Shown here piece after piece: positions 11,268 through 22,199 of a stretch of DNA of 64,000 nucleotides. Below the pieces are notes generated by a model. That model did not search any database. It saw only the letters and a program-made list of their open reading frames with translations, and was not told the origin of the DNA. This DNA is from Pseudevernia furfuracea (taxonomy: Eukaryota > Ascomycota > Lecanoromycetes > Lecanorales > Parmeliaceae): the NCBI GenBank assembly GCA_022315425.1, contig JAIUPT010000045.1:1-64000 (forward strand). Direction: 5' to 3'. Numbering within the stretch: position 1 is the first letter of the stretch; each line of letters opens with the position of its first letter. A program made the translations under genes and the position numbers.

Positions 11268-11571
11268 GGGGGACAACAACAAGGTGTGGTTTGCAAAACT
11301 GCTGGTACTCTTCAGCTACACCAGCTCCTCAGGTTGCGAGATTGAATCAGCCATTGCCAGATGGCTTGTGGCGAAGCGCCCTGCTGTGAAAGACACGAAA
11401 CATGCTCAAAACATCATTTTGGTGCAGCTGAAATGGGAACAAGAGAAAGGCAGAAAATCATCAGCCCATATTATCGAACTCAGTAGCATTCTGGGTCCGT
11501 GCTATGTGCAGCCTGACCCCATCAAGTCAGACACCTTTTATTTCAACCAATGGGTCGGCAGCACCTTGTGA
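11268..11571 (+). CDS. C-terminal exon of a probable transposon-encoded protein
   Basis: An exon starting after a pyrimidine-rich tract and a TGCAG acceptor at 11,267 and ending at TGA 11,571. It reads GDNNKVWFAKLLVLFSY..., then IARWLV, a stretch with IIELSSILGPCYVQPDP, and FYFNQWV near the end. The pattern 'v.fAklLlLF..., ...A.vrW, ...VIeLdsIlg...v.Pd, ...FyvN' resembles the terminal module of large transposon proteins in algae and invertebrates; that likeness is from memory and is an inference. Open frames upstream (10,646-10,954 and around 10,815-10,970) may hold earlier exons, but no family motif is visible there. It lies in a TE-rich stretch. Confidence 0.45.
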
Positions 11572-14004
11572 ACACAATTGCTTAAGTCTGTACAGGCATG
11601 TGTCATCAGCGACGCGGTCAGTAGATGCCTACATGTACAGGCATGCTCTCAATTGAGCTTTTCCCAAGACCAGTCGTACATGTTCGTTATATGTCAGAGA
11701 TCTCTGTCAGGAATCAATGAAAGTGGCATCTAAGTCCTGCATTTGGCTGGCAGGTGGCCTGTGTAACAAGCTGCTTGAAGCAGTGCAGACACTGTCAATA
11801 TTACATGACATCAATTGACACAGATTGCAATGCCACTGTAATCATCTCAGCTCTGATTTGTGCCTCTGACTGCATCCAAATGTGCTCATGCGCTGTTCTG
11901 GGTAGCATCGGTACACAGGTGTCTGTACCAGCATTGACACATGACCTGCCTCATGTGTGCCTATCTTCCACATGCTGCAGTCTTGTTCAGCTGGATGCAC
12001 CTGCACAAGCATGATGATACGATGTTGCACATGGCTGTGGAGGGATGTGGATCCGCAAGCTGCGCAAGTATGCCAATCCTCAAGACTGTGGTCTCTCACA
12101 AGCTGGTAGGTATGTGGAAGCAGCGTAGAGCCACTCAGGCATTGAATTGCGAGGCTAGACAAGTGCACAGGTCAGTGGAAATCCATGGCCCTGTTGCATC
12201 TTGTGCTCCCACAGTGTGTGGCTCCATGCAAGTCCATTAGAAGGGTGCATCACAGATCTTCACGTGCAGTGGGACTACACAGAACTGTATAGAATGTGAG
12301 GGACATACTCAGATTCCACATAGGACCCTCCCACTTAGGGCCGGGCTATGTGGGCTTAAGTCTGGGGTGGGATTGTGTGTGCTGTTTTCACCTGCGTAAC
12401 AATACCTACCATTAAAACTGCCATAGCTGGCTGCTCTGCCTGAAGTAAGCCTTAGGCTATCATGGTGACTCAAGCCTCTGATATGTGCTGAAGGGGCTCT
12501 GAGTATCTGGGGTGGGCGTTATGGACGTCGGAGGCCGAGTGCTTGCATTGCTGTCAATGCCCAGGGCTGTTGCTCAAAAGCACTAATAATGCTCTCAAGT
12601 GCCCCTGTGGGGATGGGGAGCTTGTAATCTGTTAAATGACTAGGTATCTAGCCATACCAGCAACACTAGTGACTTTGGACCTGCAATTTTGGCCATGGTC
12701 AGCACATTGCACATTGGGTACCAATCAACATATCACGTAAAGAATGGCAACAGATAGGCGTGCGGTGCTGTCAACATCCTTGGCAATCACACTTCGAAGC
12801 TAGGACAGATGCGCGTATGGCATTATAGGAGGGGTGCTGAGCAATGCATGCAGGAGTCAATGATCCGGATCATCCTTTGCCTATTCCTCAAAAAAGCAGA
12901 CAATCAAGAAGCAGTTCAAACATGCATCATTGCCAGCCCTTAATGTATGTTGCTCCACGTTAGCCCTTTGGAAGACAAAGGTGTTTGTCACCTTGCAGGA
13001 TGACCTCACCATCTGCAAGTGTATGATTGCAGCAGCCCCAGTGTATATCAAAGTTCAGAACAGCTAGATCAATGCTGTCAATGTGTGCATGCAGACATCA
13101 TGACTACACATGGCTCATCATCTGTCTCATGGAACAGGAAATAAGACAGAGGCTGAGGCAATCGAGGTTAAATGACACATAAGAAGTGTTGACGCAAACA
13201 GTGGTTGCAGATGCGACCACACATGATTTTGAGTGTCCTGCTGCCACCTACTGAGGCCGCAGTATGCTCCTCTGCTTCACAAACACTGACATTATGAGTC
13301 GTTTTGTGCGCAACAAGATCACATGCCGCTTTTCAGTGTTTATCTGAGGTGCTCCGGCTTCCTCCAAACTCAACATGTGTCTTCATTCTATATCTGTGAT
13401 CAGATCTTGTCAGCCTGGCTACAAGCATAGAAATATCTCCCTCTCTCTCTCTCTCTCGCTCAAAAAACTGAGGACAGGCGGCTCCGCCGGACATCAGTTC
13501 ATGAAACAGCCTGCAGCTGTCCAGTCTGCGTATCGTTCGCAGCTGATGAAGAGCCATGCCAGGCACAGCAAGGCACGCTATGCTGTAGTTCTGTTACCAA
13601 GGCAGGCATTCGCAGTTACGACTTTTGTATAGTCTGGATCTGGCTATCACTCAGCTGTCTCAGCTGTCTACAGCTGTCACAATTGGTCAGCCACGTGCCT
13701 GCCAGGAGTTGTTGCCAGACGCAGTTTGCTACCTGTGTCCCTGGTTTAGCCTGAATTGAATGGCTTGCTGCTATCAGCAGCCACGTGTAACCTGCCCGGT
13801 GTGAACACCTGCCTGCTGCAGAAGCATGCCATGTTGCTGACAAATGTGTGGCCTGCTGAGCAGAGCGCCAAGCTGTGGACTACCCACCATATCAGCGTGA
13901 TTAGCCCGGCAACACTCGTTGACCTCAGCAAAACGACAGACAACAACTACGATCGGCAAATTTTGAGAACCAAGTCTGAAATTCCAGGAAGCGCTGCATG
14001 CGTT
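11572..14004. other. No gene recognised
   Basis: Short frames only. A stretch at 11,940-12,240 is open on the plus strand for about 100 codons but is Cys/His-rich and matches nothing I know. There is a (CT)n run at 13,441-13,457. Confidence 0.5.
13441..13457. repeat. (CT)n microsatellite
   Basis: Seventeen bases of perfect CT dinucleotide repeat, followed by GCTC. Confidence 0.95.
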
Positions 14005-14335
14005 CTACGAGCGACAGGCAGCGCGACAATACCGCTATGCTGGCCTAAAAAGCTTAAACCAATGGTGGATGTATGTGCATGCAAAACACCCCTGGTAGTT
14101 GGGGCCGCCTTAGAGACAGGGCAGGGCCTCGTCATGGGTGCACCTGTGTCAAATGCAGACGCAGGTTATCATACTTACCAAGCTCCATAATAGGCACAGT
14201 ACCACTATACACAGCATTGATTGCACGGGGGATTGCAAGCAAGTAGCTATGGAGCCAGAAAAGTTCTGGCACTCATGCCCGACAGAAAAAGCGTCATCAA
14301 GGTTGTCAAGCAAGGTTGTTGAAACACGGTTGCAG
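14005..14335 (+). repeat. Dispersed repeat, copy 1 (pair at 20,150-20,470)
   Basis: Diverged copy of a sequence found again at 20,150-20,470 in the same orientation. Shared landmarks are 'ctatgctggc.taaaa', 'gtagttggggc.gcc', 'gtcatgggtg', and 'agctatggagccagaaaag' followed by an 'agaaaaagcgtcat' block. The second copy has about 30 extra bases after 'caagctccat'. No protein family was recognised on either strand. The second copy abuts a LINE RT remnant, so the repeat may be part of the same LINE family. Confidence 0.75.
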
Positions 14336-14339
14336 AAGG

Positions 14340-17300
14340 CAAACAACCATATCGTCACCATCAAATAATCAGTGCTTGCACTGGTTATGATAGCTTCTCT
14401 GGAAAGCCTTGATGAGCAACTTCAGCATTATGAGGTGATAACTACTCAGCTATGCTGAATAATGAATCCCTTTTGTGCCTGCATGCTGATCACTCTGTCC
14501 AGATTGACCTAGGCCATAGCCCACTGTACATAAGTTGTATGTGCTTCAGAAAATTTATTGGTCATTTTGAGCAGCTGTAAAAGCAGTTTCCATACAAGTA
14601 AACAAATTCAGTTGGCGCAATACACCACGCTACATAATATCTGATATACTTCGACTGACTACGTAGTTTGCGCATATGAAGGCAGGATAGTATATAACAG
14701 CACAATCCCAGTAAAGTAATCAATCTGTACAGTATAGTGCATTAATGTATGCAGTGTGGTCCAATGTGGGTTTGTCATAACAGCAATCATCTATCTTTAA
14801 TTTAGTACAGGATAGTGTGCCAACCCTAAAAGCTCATCTAAACTTCAACCAGCTTGGTCCAGAGCAATATCAGTTGATGTACACAGTAGCAATGCATTGT
14901 ACAGCATAGTGACAATACAACCTTGATACAGTACACCACCAACATTGGTATAAGTATAATCTTGATCTGCTTCAAGTGCTATACAGTGTGGAAATTGGCA
15001 TCCTGTATGTAATTCAGTCATATACTCATTAAACTGAATTAATACAAGGATGACTGTTTGAGATCAAAACATCAGACAGTCATGAACACTATAGTGTAAT
15101 CCCCATAAGTTCTCAATCAGTGCATCACTGTACTCATTGTCGGTCTGTGTAGGTTCAGCATAAAAGTAATACAACATTTGAATTAGTACAGAATGGCGTG
15201 CAACAAGCAAACCCTTAAACCCTGACCAACATGGTGCTGAAACAATGCAAGTAAAGCTTCTAAGGCAGCATGATAGGCTCTGAAGGTGTGTGGTAAGGGT
15301 GCTGAAGATGATGGTGTGCATGTGCTCACAATGATGCATGTCACAAATGCCAACAGAGCAGTGAGGAGGGGACGAAGTGCTTTGCCATTACAGTGTGAGC
15401 TGCTGATGCTCACTGTGATGTCCCTACAGACACCATTTGAGGAGTCTAGAGTGCGTGCTAATGTATTTTTTTTGTGTCGATGTGCAAAGATCATACCATG
15501 CTCACAAGCTTGGTGGCCTCTGTCAATGCCAGTCAAGCGCAACAAATGATGCCAACATGCAAAATCTTGCTCTATTAAAATACTTGAACTGTTGGAATCA
15601 TGCTGTCTGATGATCGGTTGTGTCAATCTGTTTGCTGCATTGTATTCACTTCTTGCTTGGGTAATCACATGCATCATTCGCATTTGTCAATCAGAGCGTT
15701 TTTTGTTGTAGTAAAAACAGTTCGCCTACCCTCTTGACAGAGAAAGGCAATTGTCTATCAACGTGTAGGGTACGCTTTTCGGTGTGACTGGCAAACAGCT
15801 TCTGCCTACCTGCAAGCTGATGATAGCGCCTTCATGGCTTGGGGGTTGTCTGTGGGTGCAATCTCACACTGGCAGCACACTTGCATTTTGTTGTTGTTGG
15901 GTGACAAGGGGACATGCAGCAGAGGCTTGCAACGGGTCAAGAGTGTGATCCAGAGCCATCGTCTGCGTTTACAAAAGTAGATGAGTCAGACATTCTCATC
16001 ACATGAAAATGTGCTAATTCAGTGCATGTTCATGAGTGATCACCCAATTTGTGACAGCAAAGCACATGTGTAGCCAATGCCTGCAGCGGGTTTTCAAAAC
16101 CCATGACAGGAATTACAAGCAATAGAACCAGTATAAAGGCATCAATCACAGTCAAAGAAGGGAATCACATGTCATTAGCCGTTTAAAAACGGTGTTGAAC
16201 AAGCATTGTTATAGCAGATATATATGCTGAACAACACGGAGGGCGCAAAGAGTGTACGTAGGCTATCAGGACAGCATGTCCATTGCAAAAATCAAGCAAG
16301 ATCCATCCAGTCTGGTGTGCATTGCTGGCAGAGTCACCTCTGATGCACAAGCATGCATGTCATCAGCTGGTCGCAGGGGTTGCCCATTCTGACTGCTAGG
16401 TTTCTCAAGTGCTTGGATAGACCCGAACTATGCCTGACGCTGCATGAAAATCTGTAGCGAAAGATATGCATGTGAATTTTGTTATATCAGATCAGCAAAA
16501 CAGTTACAGAGTAGCACATGGGCGTGTGCTCGCTTGCATATATTCATTGACCGTCTTGCATCAAGGGTGGTTCTGTAACACCGTTTGAGAGCCTGCATTG
16601 TGCATACAGTGTATACGTATGTCATTCCCTGAAAATCTGACTGTGGAGTGAAAGTGACATTGATGGCTTTCTGGGCAAAAATGACTTACACGCGTTTTGG
16701 AGCAGAAGTCACATAGTTCAGTTCCTGACTGCCCCTCTGATGACTGACAGCTGTTTACATCCACCACGGAATTGCATTGTCTGAAAAGAAAAGAAAAAGA
16801 AAAGTTTACGCTTTTCAGCGATCGCAACGGGAGCCTCCTATGCGGCAGCCCGGAGCATGACCATAGGCCATAGCCTGAGGGAAAGGAAAAATCCTAACCT
16901 AAGGTGGGTCTGGCCTTTTTTGTCTGTTTCTGTCTGACTCTCCCTTTCTAGTACTCTCCTAGATGTCAAAATCTTGTGACATGCAAAAACAGATGTTGTG
17001 TACTTGGTAAATAACTTTGTTTGCAGGTCATGCTCTATGCCAATCTTTGCCAGAGCGTCAGATGTAGTGTGGCACTGTGACCAGATTGTCCTATGATAAT
17101 AGGCAGAGCGGTGACATTGTAGCATAGTCCTTGAGAGCTTCCTCCAATGCTTTATGCTGTGCTCTTTTCTTGCAGCTTTCCTCATATCTTGTATCAGAGC
17201 AGTATCCTCACTCCACGATCTTTATGTTCTAAGACATCATTAGGCGTCATTGTGTCAAGGGTGTCAGTCTGGATCCAGAGTTGTTATCATGGTGCAGATA

Positions 17301-17750
17301 CTGTTGTTGTTCTGCTGTTGTCATTCTACTATCATCATGTCCGGCCTCATCTTGCTCCATGTGTCTGCTGCTCCCCCCTGCAAGAAACCCCTCTCCACCG
17401 CAGGGTCCAAGGCCGTATTGGGGTCTGCATGTACTGGGACATGGGGTGATAGCAGTGCCCAACTGCAAAGTCGACTGACATATTTGTGAGGCTATTAGCA
17501 CTTTGCCATGCATCGAGCTCATGTGCTTCCTGACTGATCCCCATCAACACACAGTGGAACCACTTGCAAAGTGGCTGGCACACTCATATAGCAAGAAATC
17601 ATGACAACACCAAAGAGGAACTTCAATTCAAGAACCCAAAGCACCGGGCAAGTGGCCAGTTGGAAGAAGAAAAAGGATGTGCTACCATGTGTGACATGCT
17701 GGTAGACTGTACAGGACTGTTTACAAAGCTGATCGTTCCAGTGTTCTAAC
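14340..17750. other. No gene recognised
   Basis: AT-richer sequence from 14.5 to 15.1 kb, with two loosely similar segments ('aattagtaca...tgtgcaac...ccct.aaa') at about 14,800 and 15,180. A 166-codon minus-strand open frame at 15,183-15,683 has no recognisable motif. A GAAAA-type tract occurs at 16,783-16,804. No supported gene. Confidence 0.45.
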
Positions 17751-17769
17751 TACTTGTCTACTGTCAAAT

Positions 17770-18293
17770 GCTATCCCCACAGGCGACTGATCAGTAGGTG
17801 TGGTTGCCATGGCCTACATGTTGGCTTAGGCCGCTTTGGCAAAGGTAGTGAATATAGCAGCAGAGAGGACAGGGTCTGTCTTGTGTGCATGTCCGGCTCA
17901 GTTGAAGACGAACACCATTTTCTGTTTGACTGCCCCACATACAGTCACAGACGTCAGCAGTACAGCCACCTTTTTCATCATGATTCACCTTCTGTAGCAG
18001 CTTTTAGGCTACCGACCAAGCCAATGTGGTAGGCAGTTACCTGAAGGCTTGTTTTGCACAAAGACAATCTGTGTTGGCCAGTCCAGTCTTAGCCTAGCTA
18101 CTGAACTTTGCAAAGCAAGATTAGTGTAGAGTGTGTGGTGTCGCGGTACTAGCACCCTCCTTCATCACAACATTGCTACAGCAATTCTTTGGTGCTCCAT
18201 TGTCGAACGCCTTGAACGTGTATTGTATTTTGTTTTCCCAGTTCTTGCCTGATGAGTCCTAAAGACAGGAATATAAATTGATTGGTTGATTGA
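17770..18293 (+). pseudogene. LINE ORF2 C-terminus and 3' end with TTGA tail
   Basis: The last part of a non-LTR retrotransposon. The coding remnant reads GLGRFGKGSEYSSRED, RVCLVC and then SVEDEHHFLFDCPTYSHRR, the Cys/His zinc-knuckle-like block found after the RT in many LINEs. The 3' end at 18,251-18,293 has GAGTCCTAAAGACA, an AT-rich link, then a tandem ATTG tail. The same terminal block recurs at 51,201-51,243, so this is a real family end. It stops about 180 bp before the GT31 start codon. No upstream RT motifs remain in this copy. Confidence 0.82.
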
Positions 18294-18474
18294 GTTTCAA
18301 ACGGGCAACCCAAGGACCACGTGCAGTCCCCGCTTTAACAAGTTGCAATCGTATTTATGAGCGAACGTCCTGTCGGAACGTCACGGTGCAATCAGCTTTC
18401 CAAAACACGCAGAAGCCCAATTGCCCAGAGGCAGCAAGCTTACGTTTGTTTCTGACAACGCTCGAGGTTATTTG

Positions 18475-19430
18475 ATGGCCGTACGTGTTCGTGATTTGCC
18501 ACTCACCCTCACACTGGTGGTTCTTCTGGCTTGCCAGTTGGCAACGGGCATAAACTTTCCGCTCTACAACCTTCGACATCGTGTGCATCAGAGCACAAAA
18601 AGTGCTTCGCCAATGAGTGCTCTGAACACTGATGAGGCTGTGGGGTTGTCACCAGAAGGTCAAGCAAGGCGGGGGCAGCTCCAAATGCCGTACATCAGCG
18701 TCGTGATTGTAGCGACATCGGTAGCTGGCTGGAGTGACCGACGAGACCGTATCAGAACACAGTTTCCAAGAAACTTGCGTTTGATCCCGGACGCTGACAG
18801 TCATTCAGTCATCCTCAAGTTTGCCGTGGGCCGACAAGGCCCTTCGCAAGCGGTCATCTCAAATGTCACACGCGAGGCCGCAATGTTGCGGACATACTGA
18901 TGTTAGACTGCCTGGACGAAGATGACGGACTGAATATTCAAGCAAATTGGAAGTTGACAGCGGGTGTGTCAGCAACCACCAGCAAAGTCATGTTGTCTGT
19001 CAGGTGGGCCGTGAGACACTATGATTTTGACTACTTTTTCAGGTTAGGAGACGACAGTTACTTTCGAATCGATAAATTCATGTCCATGATTTTCCGCCAA
19101 GAGATCCCTTCGAGGTCAGCAGTTGTTGGGCACATTTTGCATGATCACGTGTTCGGAGAACTACAGCCATACCCGCAAGGCATGGGTTACGGCTTGACAT
19201 ACGACGTGTGTACCTTCATCGCTAGCAACGAGGAACAATTGCTGAACACTGCTCCTGAGGACTGTGTCGTTGCAAGGTGGCTCATGGCTGTCGGCGCCAA
19301 TTTCATTGACTCCCCTCATTGGAGAGATATTTCACTTGGAGAAGGCTGTCAACCTGACATGGTGCTGGCTCACAAGCTCCCTGCAGAGCTGTGGTTAAAC
19401 ATCACTGAATCTGGAACAATTGAGTGCTAG
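18475..19430 (+). CDS. GT31-family beta-1,3-glycosyltransferase (galactosyltransferase-like), one frameshift
   Basis: A type II Golgi membrane enzyme that transfers a sugar (often galactose or N-acetylglucosamine) in beta-1,3 linkage to glycan acceptors; the exact donor cannot be told. ATG 18,475 is chosen because it gives a short basic start and a signal anchor (residues about 7-24, LPLTLTLVVLLACQLA). The catalytic region has ADILMLDCLDEDDGLN, a WKLTAG block, FDYFFRLGDDSYFRIDKF with the metal-binding GDD motif, then PEDCVVARWL, FIDSPHWRDI and CQPDMVLAHKLP. It is about 318 residues and intronless. A one-base loss at a T run near 18,886 splits the frame in two; the two halves overlap by the ATGA at 18,897-18,900. 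A TGTAA lies at 19,576-19,580. A LINE 3' tail ends about 180 bp upstream. Confidence 0.85.
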
Positions 19431-20149
19431 TTGCATCAAGTGCAGATAGAATTTTGCCAAGGCCTATCAGATGCAGAATGTGTCTGGCATCCCTGGTACT
19501 GCAAAGTCAGATCAGAACGAAGCTGTTTTTGAGAAGCAGTATGACCCCCGGCAATTGGGCATCCTCTGACTGCCTTGTAAGGTCCAGTTCTTGCTAATGT
19601 CCACTGTACAGATGCTTTGTTCAGGACAACATCTCTGTACTGTGCCATTTGCTGGCTCCAGTGTTGCACATGCTGAGCAAAACAATTGATTGTGAAGCAG
19701 ACCTGGCAATGGCTTGACAGACAGATCTTGGCTATTGTAACCACAACTTGCTGCATGATATGCATACTCTTGTTTGAGTAAAATGCGTGCCCAGAGAGAG
19801 ATAGAGAGATGATAATGCTTTAGACAGCCAACAAGTGTGATCACATATACAAGCTTGTCTTAAGGCAAATGTCAATTTTGGAGGCAATAAAACAACATAG
19901 AACAAATTTGCTCTGCATGTGATCTTGAATGCACCAAAAAGGACCTCATGGTGTCAGTGCTCGTGGGAATTGAAAAAGCATACTGCTGCCTTAGTGGATG
20001 CAGAGCTGGACATTCAGAGTCATCTGCATCTGATTAGACATGTAATGTGATACAATATCATATGATCTGCAAAAGCCACACCATCACCATCATTTAACTA
20101 GGGCTGGCAACGCGCTGGTTGGCCAACTATAATTGGCAATTATCAGAAC
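19431..20149. other. 3' flank of the GT31 gene; no other gene seen
   Basis: Contains a TGTAA (19,576-19,580) that fits a green-algal poly(A) signal for the GT31 gene. A short 'agagagagatagagagat' purine tract is at 19,793-19,810. No other coding signal was recognised. Confidence 0.45.
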
Positions 20150-20470
20150 CAATATAAACTGCCAGAAACAGGCAGCTGCTATACTATGCTGGCTAAAAGG
20201 CTTGGACCAATAAAGGTATGTGCTTGCCACCTCCAGTAGTTGGGGCTGCCCTAGGACAATGCAGGGCATAGTCATGGGTGTCACCCAAATGCCGGCGCAG
20301 GGCTGTCACAACTGTACCAACCTCCATACAGGGGTGACCCTACCATCGTGAGGCATGGCTGGCCAATGGGGCGCAAGCAAGCAGCTATGGAGCCAGAAAA
20401 GTTTTTGGCACCAAGCTCAACAGAAGAAGCGTCATTAAGTGTACCAAGCAGGAATGTGTGGAAACGGGAC
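20150..20470 (+). repeat. Dispersed repeat, copy 2 (pair at 14,005-14,335)
   Basis: Second copy of the repeat described at 14,005-14,335, about 75-80 percent alike by eye, with small insertions. It lies directly before the minus-strand LINE RT remnant. Confidence 0.75.
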
Positions 20471-20599
20471 CCAACAGGACTAGCAGCTGTTTTATTCCAA
20501 AGTTCAAGAGTTTGCCGCCACTAAAAACCTGCAGATATGACGACACTAACTGCTCTAGCAACACAGCACAAGGCGTAGTAGGCGTTGACTCCACAGATG

Positions 20600-20880
20600 T
20601 GCCTAAGATATCTGTCATAAGGGCTTTGCCGCCACAAGGGCTATGCATGCCCCACAACTCACAGCCGTAATGCAGACATGGTACCAGGATGCTTTGTAAG
20701 AAGATTTTGAGGTTAAACGTGTTGCCACGCTGCAGTTGAGAATGCCTATGTATTCGACAAGGCGCTGCACCATGATGCTGGCATACAGGCCTACTGATTG
20801 GTTCACCCACTGAGATTGGTCAATAGTTGGCTGTGTCTGTGGCACCGCCGTATTTGAAAACTGGGGTGACCAAGGAGGTC
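20600..20880 (-). pseudogene. LINE reverse transcriptase remnant with internal deletion
   Basis: Minus-strand reading gives TANY.PISVGEPISR and YASIMVQRLVEY, the jockey-like RT block 'nYRPIsv...lya.ilv.Rl', followed almost at once by FLQSILVPCLHYGCELWG, the RT C-terminal 'lV.P.l.YGcEvWg' block. In a full LINE these are separated by the catalytic YxDD region, so most of the RT has been deleted. The frames of the two blocks differ by one base. Non-functional. Confidence 0.8.
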
Positions 20881-21849
20881 TTCCAGCACTGTAAATTATA
20901 ATGAGCATGCAACATTTTGCCCCTTTGTGTTGTGCTAAGCCTTGTTGTAGACAGCATTCACATGGTTTGGCTTAACTTGTCAAATAGGGATTGTGAATGC
21001 AAAGGCCTGGTCAGGCTATGGTGCAGGTCCCCTGAGGGGTTCAGCAACATGACCAGATTTATGTCAGAAATGTCATGCATCAACTCTAACAGGCCTTTCA
21101 ACACAGTGTTGATGTTGGTGGATAGGCTGGATGGCAGAAACCAGTGCAGCTGAGACTCCTGTGCCTGACAGAGGATTTCAAGTAGCAGCTGCAACAATAC
21201 TGTCAGCTGAAACGCCTAGATGTGTTCCTTCTCGCCAGCTGATGCGCCAACAGGGCTGCAGATTTGTTTGTTGTCACATGAGTGTTTGACCTACATTCCA
21301 CGTGTAAATACTTGTGTATTTGACATCAGTTTATCTTTTGTGCGTCCAGGCACATTTCAGAATCTGATGAAATTCCAAGTTTTCACTTGAGGATGTCTCG
21401 CATATACAGTGCTGTTAAAAGAACAGAAGTCTCAGCTCAACGCAATACGTATTACACAGTAGTCTATTTGCTGGAAGTCAGGCAAACTCCACAAGGTCAT
21501 CATTAGTCTTTGTGAAATGAATATTGCTCAATACAATTGCGGCATTCTCAACTGGCTGATAAATAAGTCACTTTGGACATGTACACAGCAGACATCGGGC
21601 AATGCACACGAAAGGCTGCTCCACATAACAGCACAACTGCTTGTGCAATCTGACTGACATAGTGGTGATAAGCTAATGTGGATGTGGCATCAAGGTTGTG
21701 GCACCTGCAAAAACGAGTCGATGCCAAGGTATGTCAAAGAAGCTATGTCAAGCAATACAGCGTCAGCGCGCACCGTCACAACAGATAGCACATCAGCTGT
21801 TGCGCCTGTGAATTTTTTCGGCACAATGAGGGGGAAATGGCAACTCAAT

Positions 21850-22190
21850 CTCAATCTTGAAGCTTGCCACGGATGGAACTCTGCTGCAATACCATAGCAT
21901 CATGACCCCTGCCAGGATAGCCTACATTGATGTCAATGAACCTGCCATCACAGTCACAACCTTATAAAACGATAGAAAAGGCCTTTCTTAATGTAGTGAT
22001 CACTCAGAGCAATTCTAGTGGCAGTGATTGGGAGGTGAGAACCGTCAATTGCACCAACGCACATGGGCATCATCTTCCCATGCTCAAACTAATGAATGTT
22101 GTACATAAAAGTCATCCCCTTCAGGAAAAGTAACATGTTGGGCAACAAGTGTTCTTCCATAATGCAAAAGATCTCAGAACAAATCTTCTG
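21850..22190 (-). pseudogene. PIF/Harbinger (HARBI1-like) transposase fragment
   Basis: DDE-type nuclease of the PIF/Harbinger DNA transposons. On the minus strand: HLLPNMLLF near 22,150, CVGAIDGSHLPI at 22,071-22,028 (the first catalytic Asp in the GaiDGtHi motif), DHYIKKGLFYRF at about 22,005-21,970 (usual Y.nrKgfys), then in another frame CDGRFIDINVGYPGRGHDA at 21,950-21,890 (the second catalytic Asp and the PGs.HDa motif), and LQQSSIRGKL. A frameshift separates the two halves. The third acidic residue and the C-terminal helix were not found, nor were terminal repeats or the partner Myb-like gene. Confidence 0.85.
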
Positions 22191-22199
22191 AGCAGTGGG

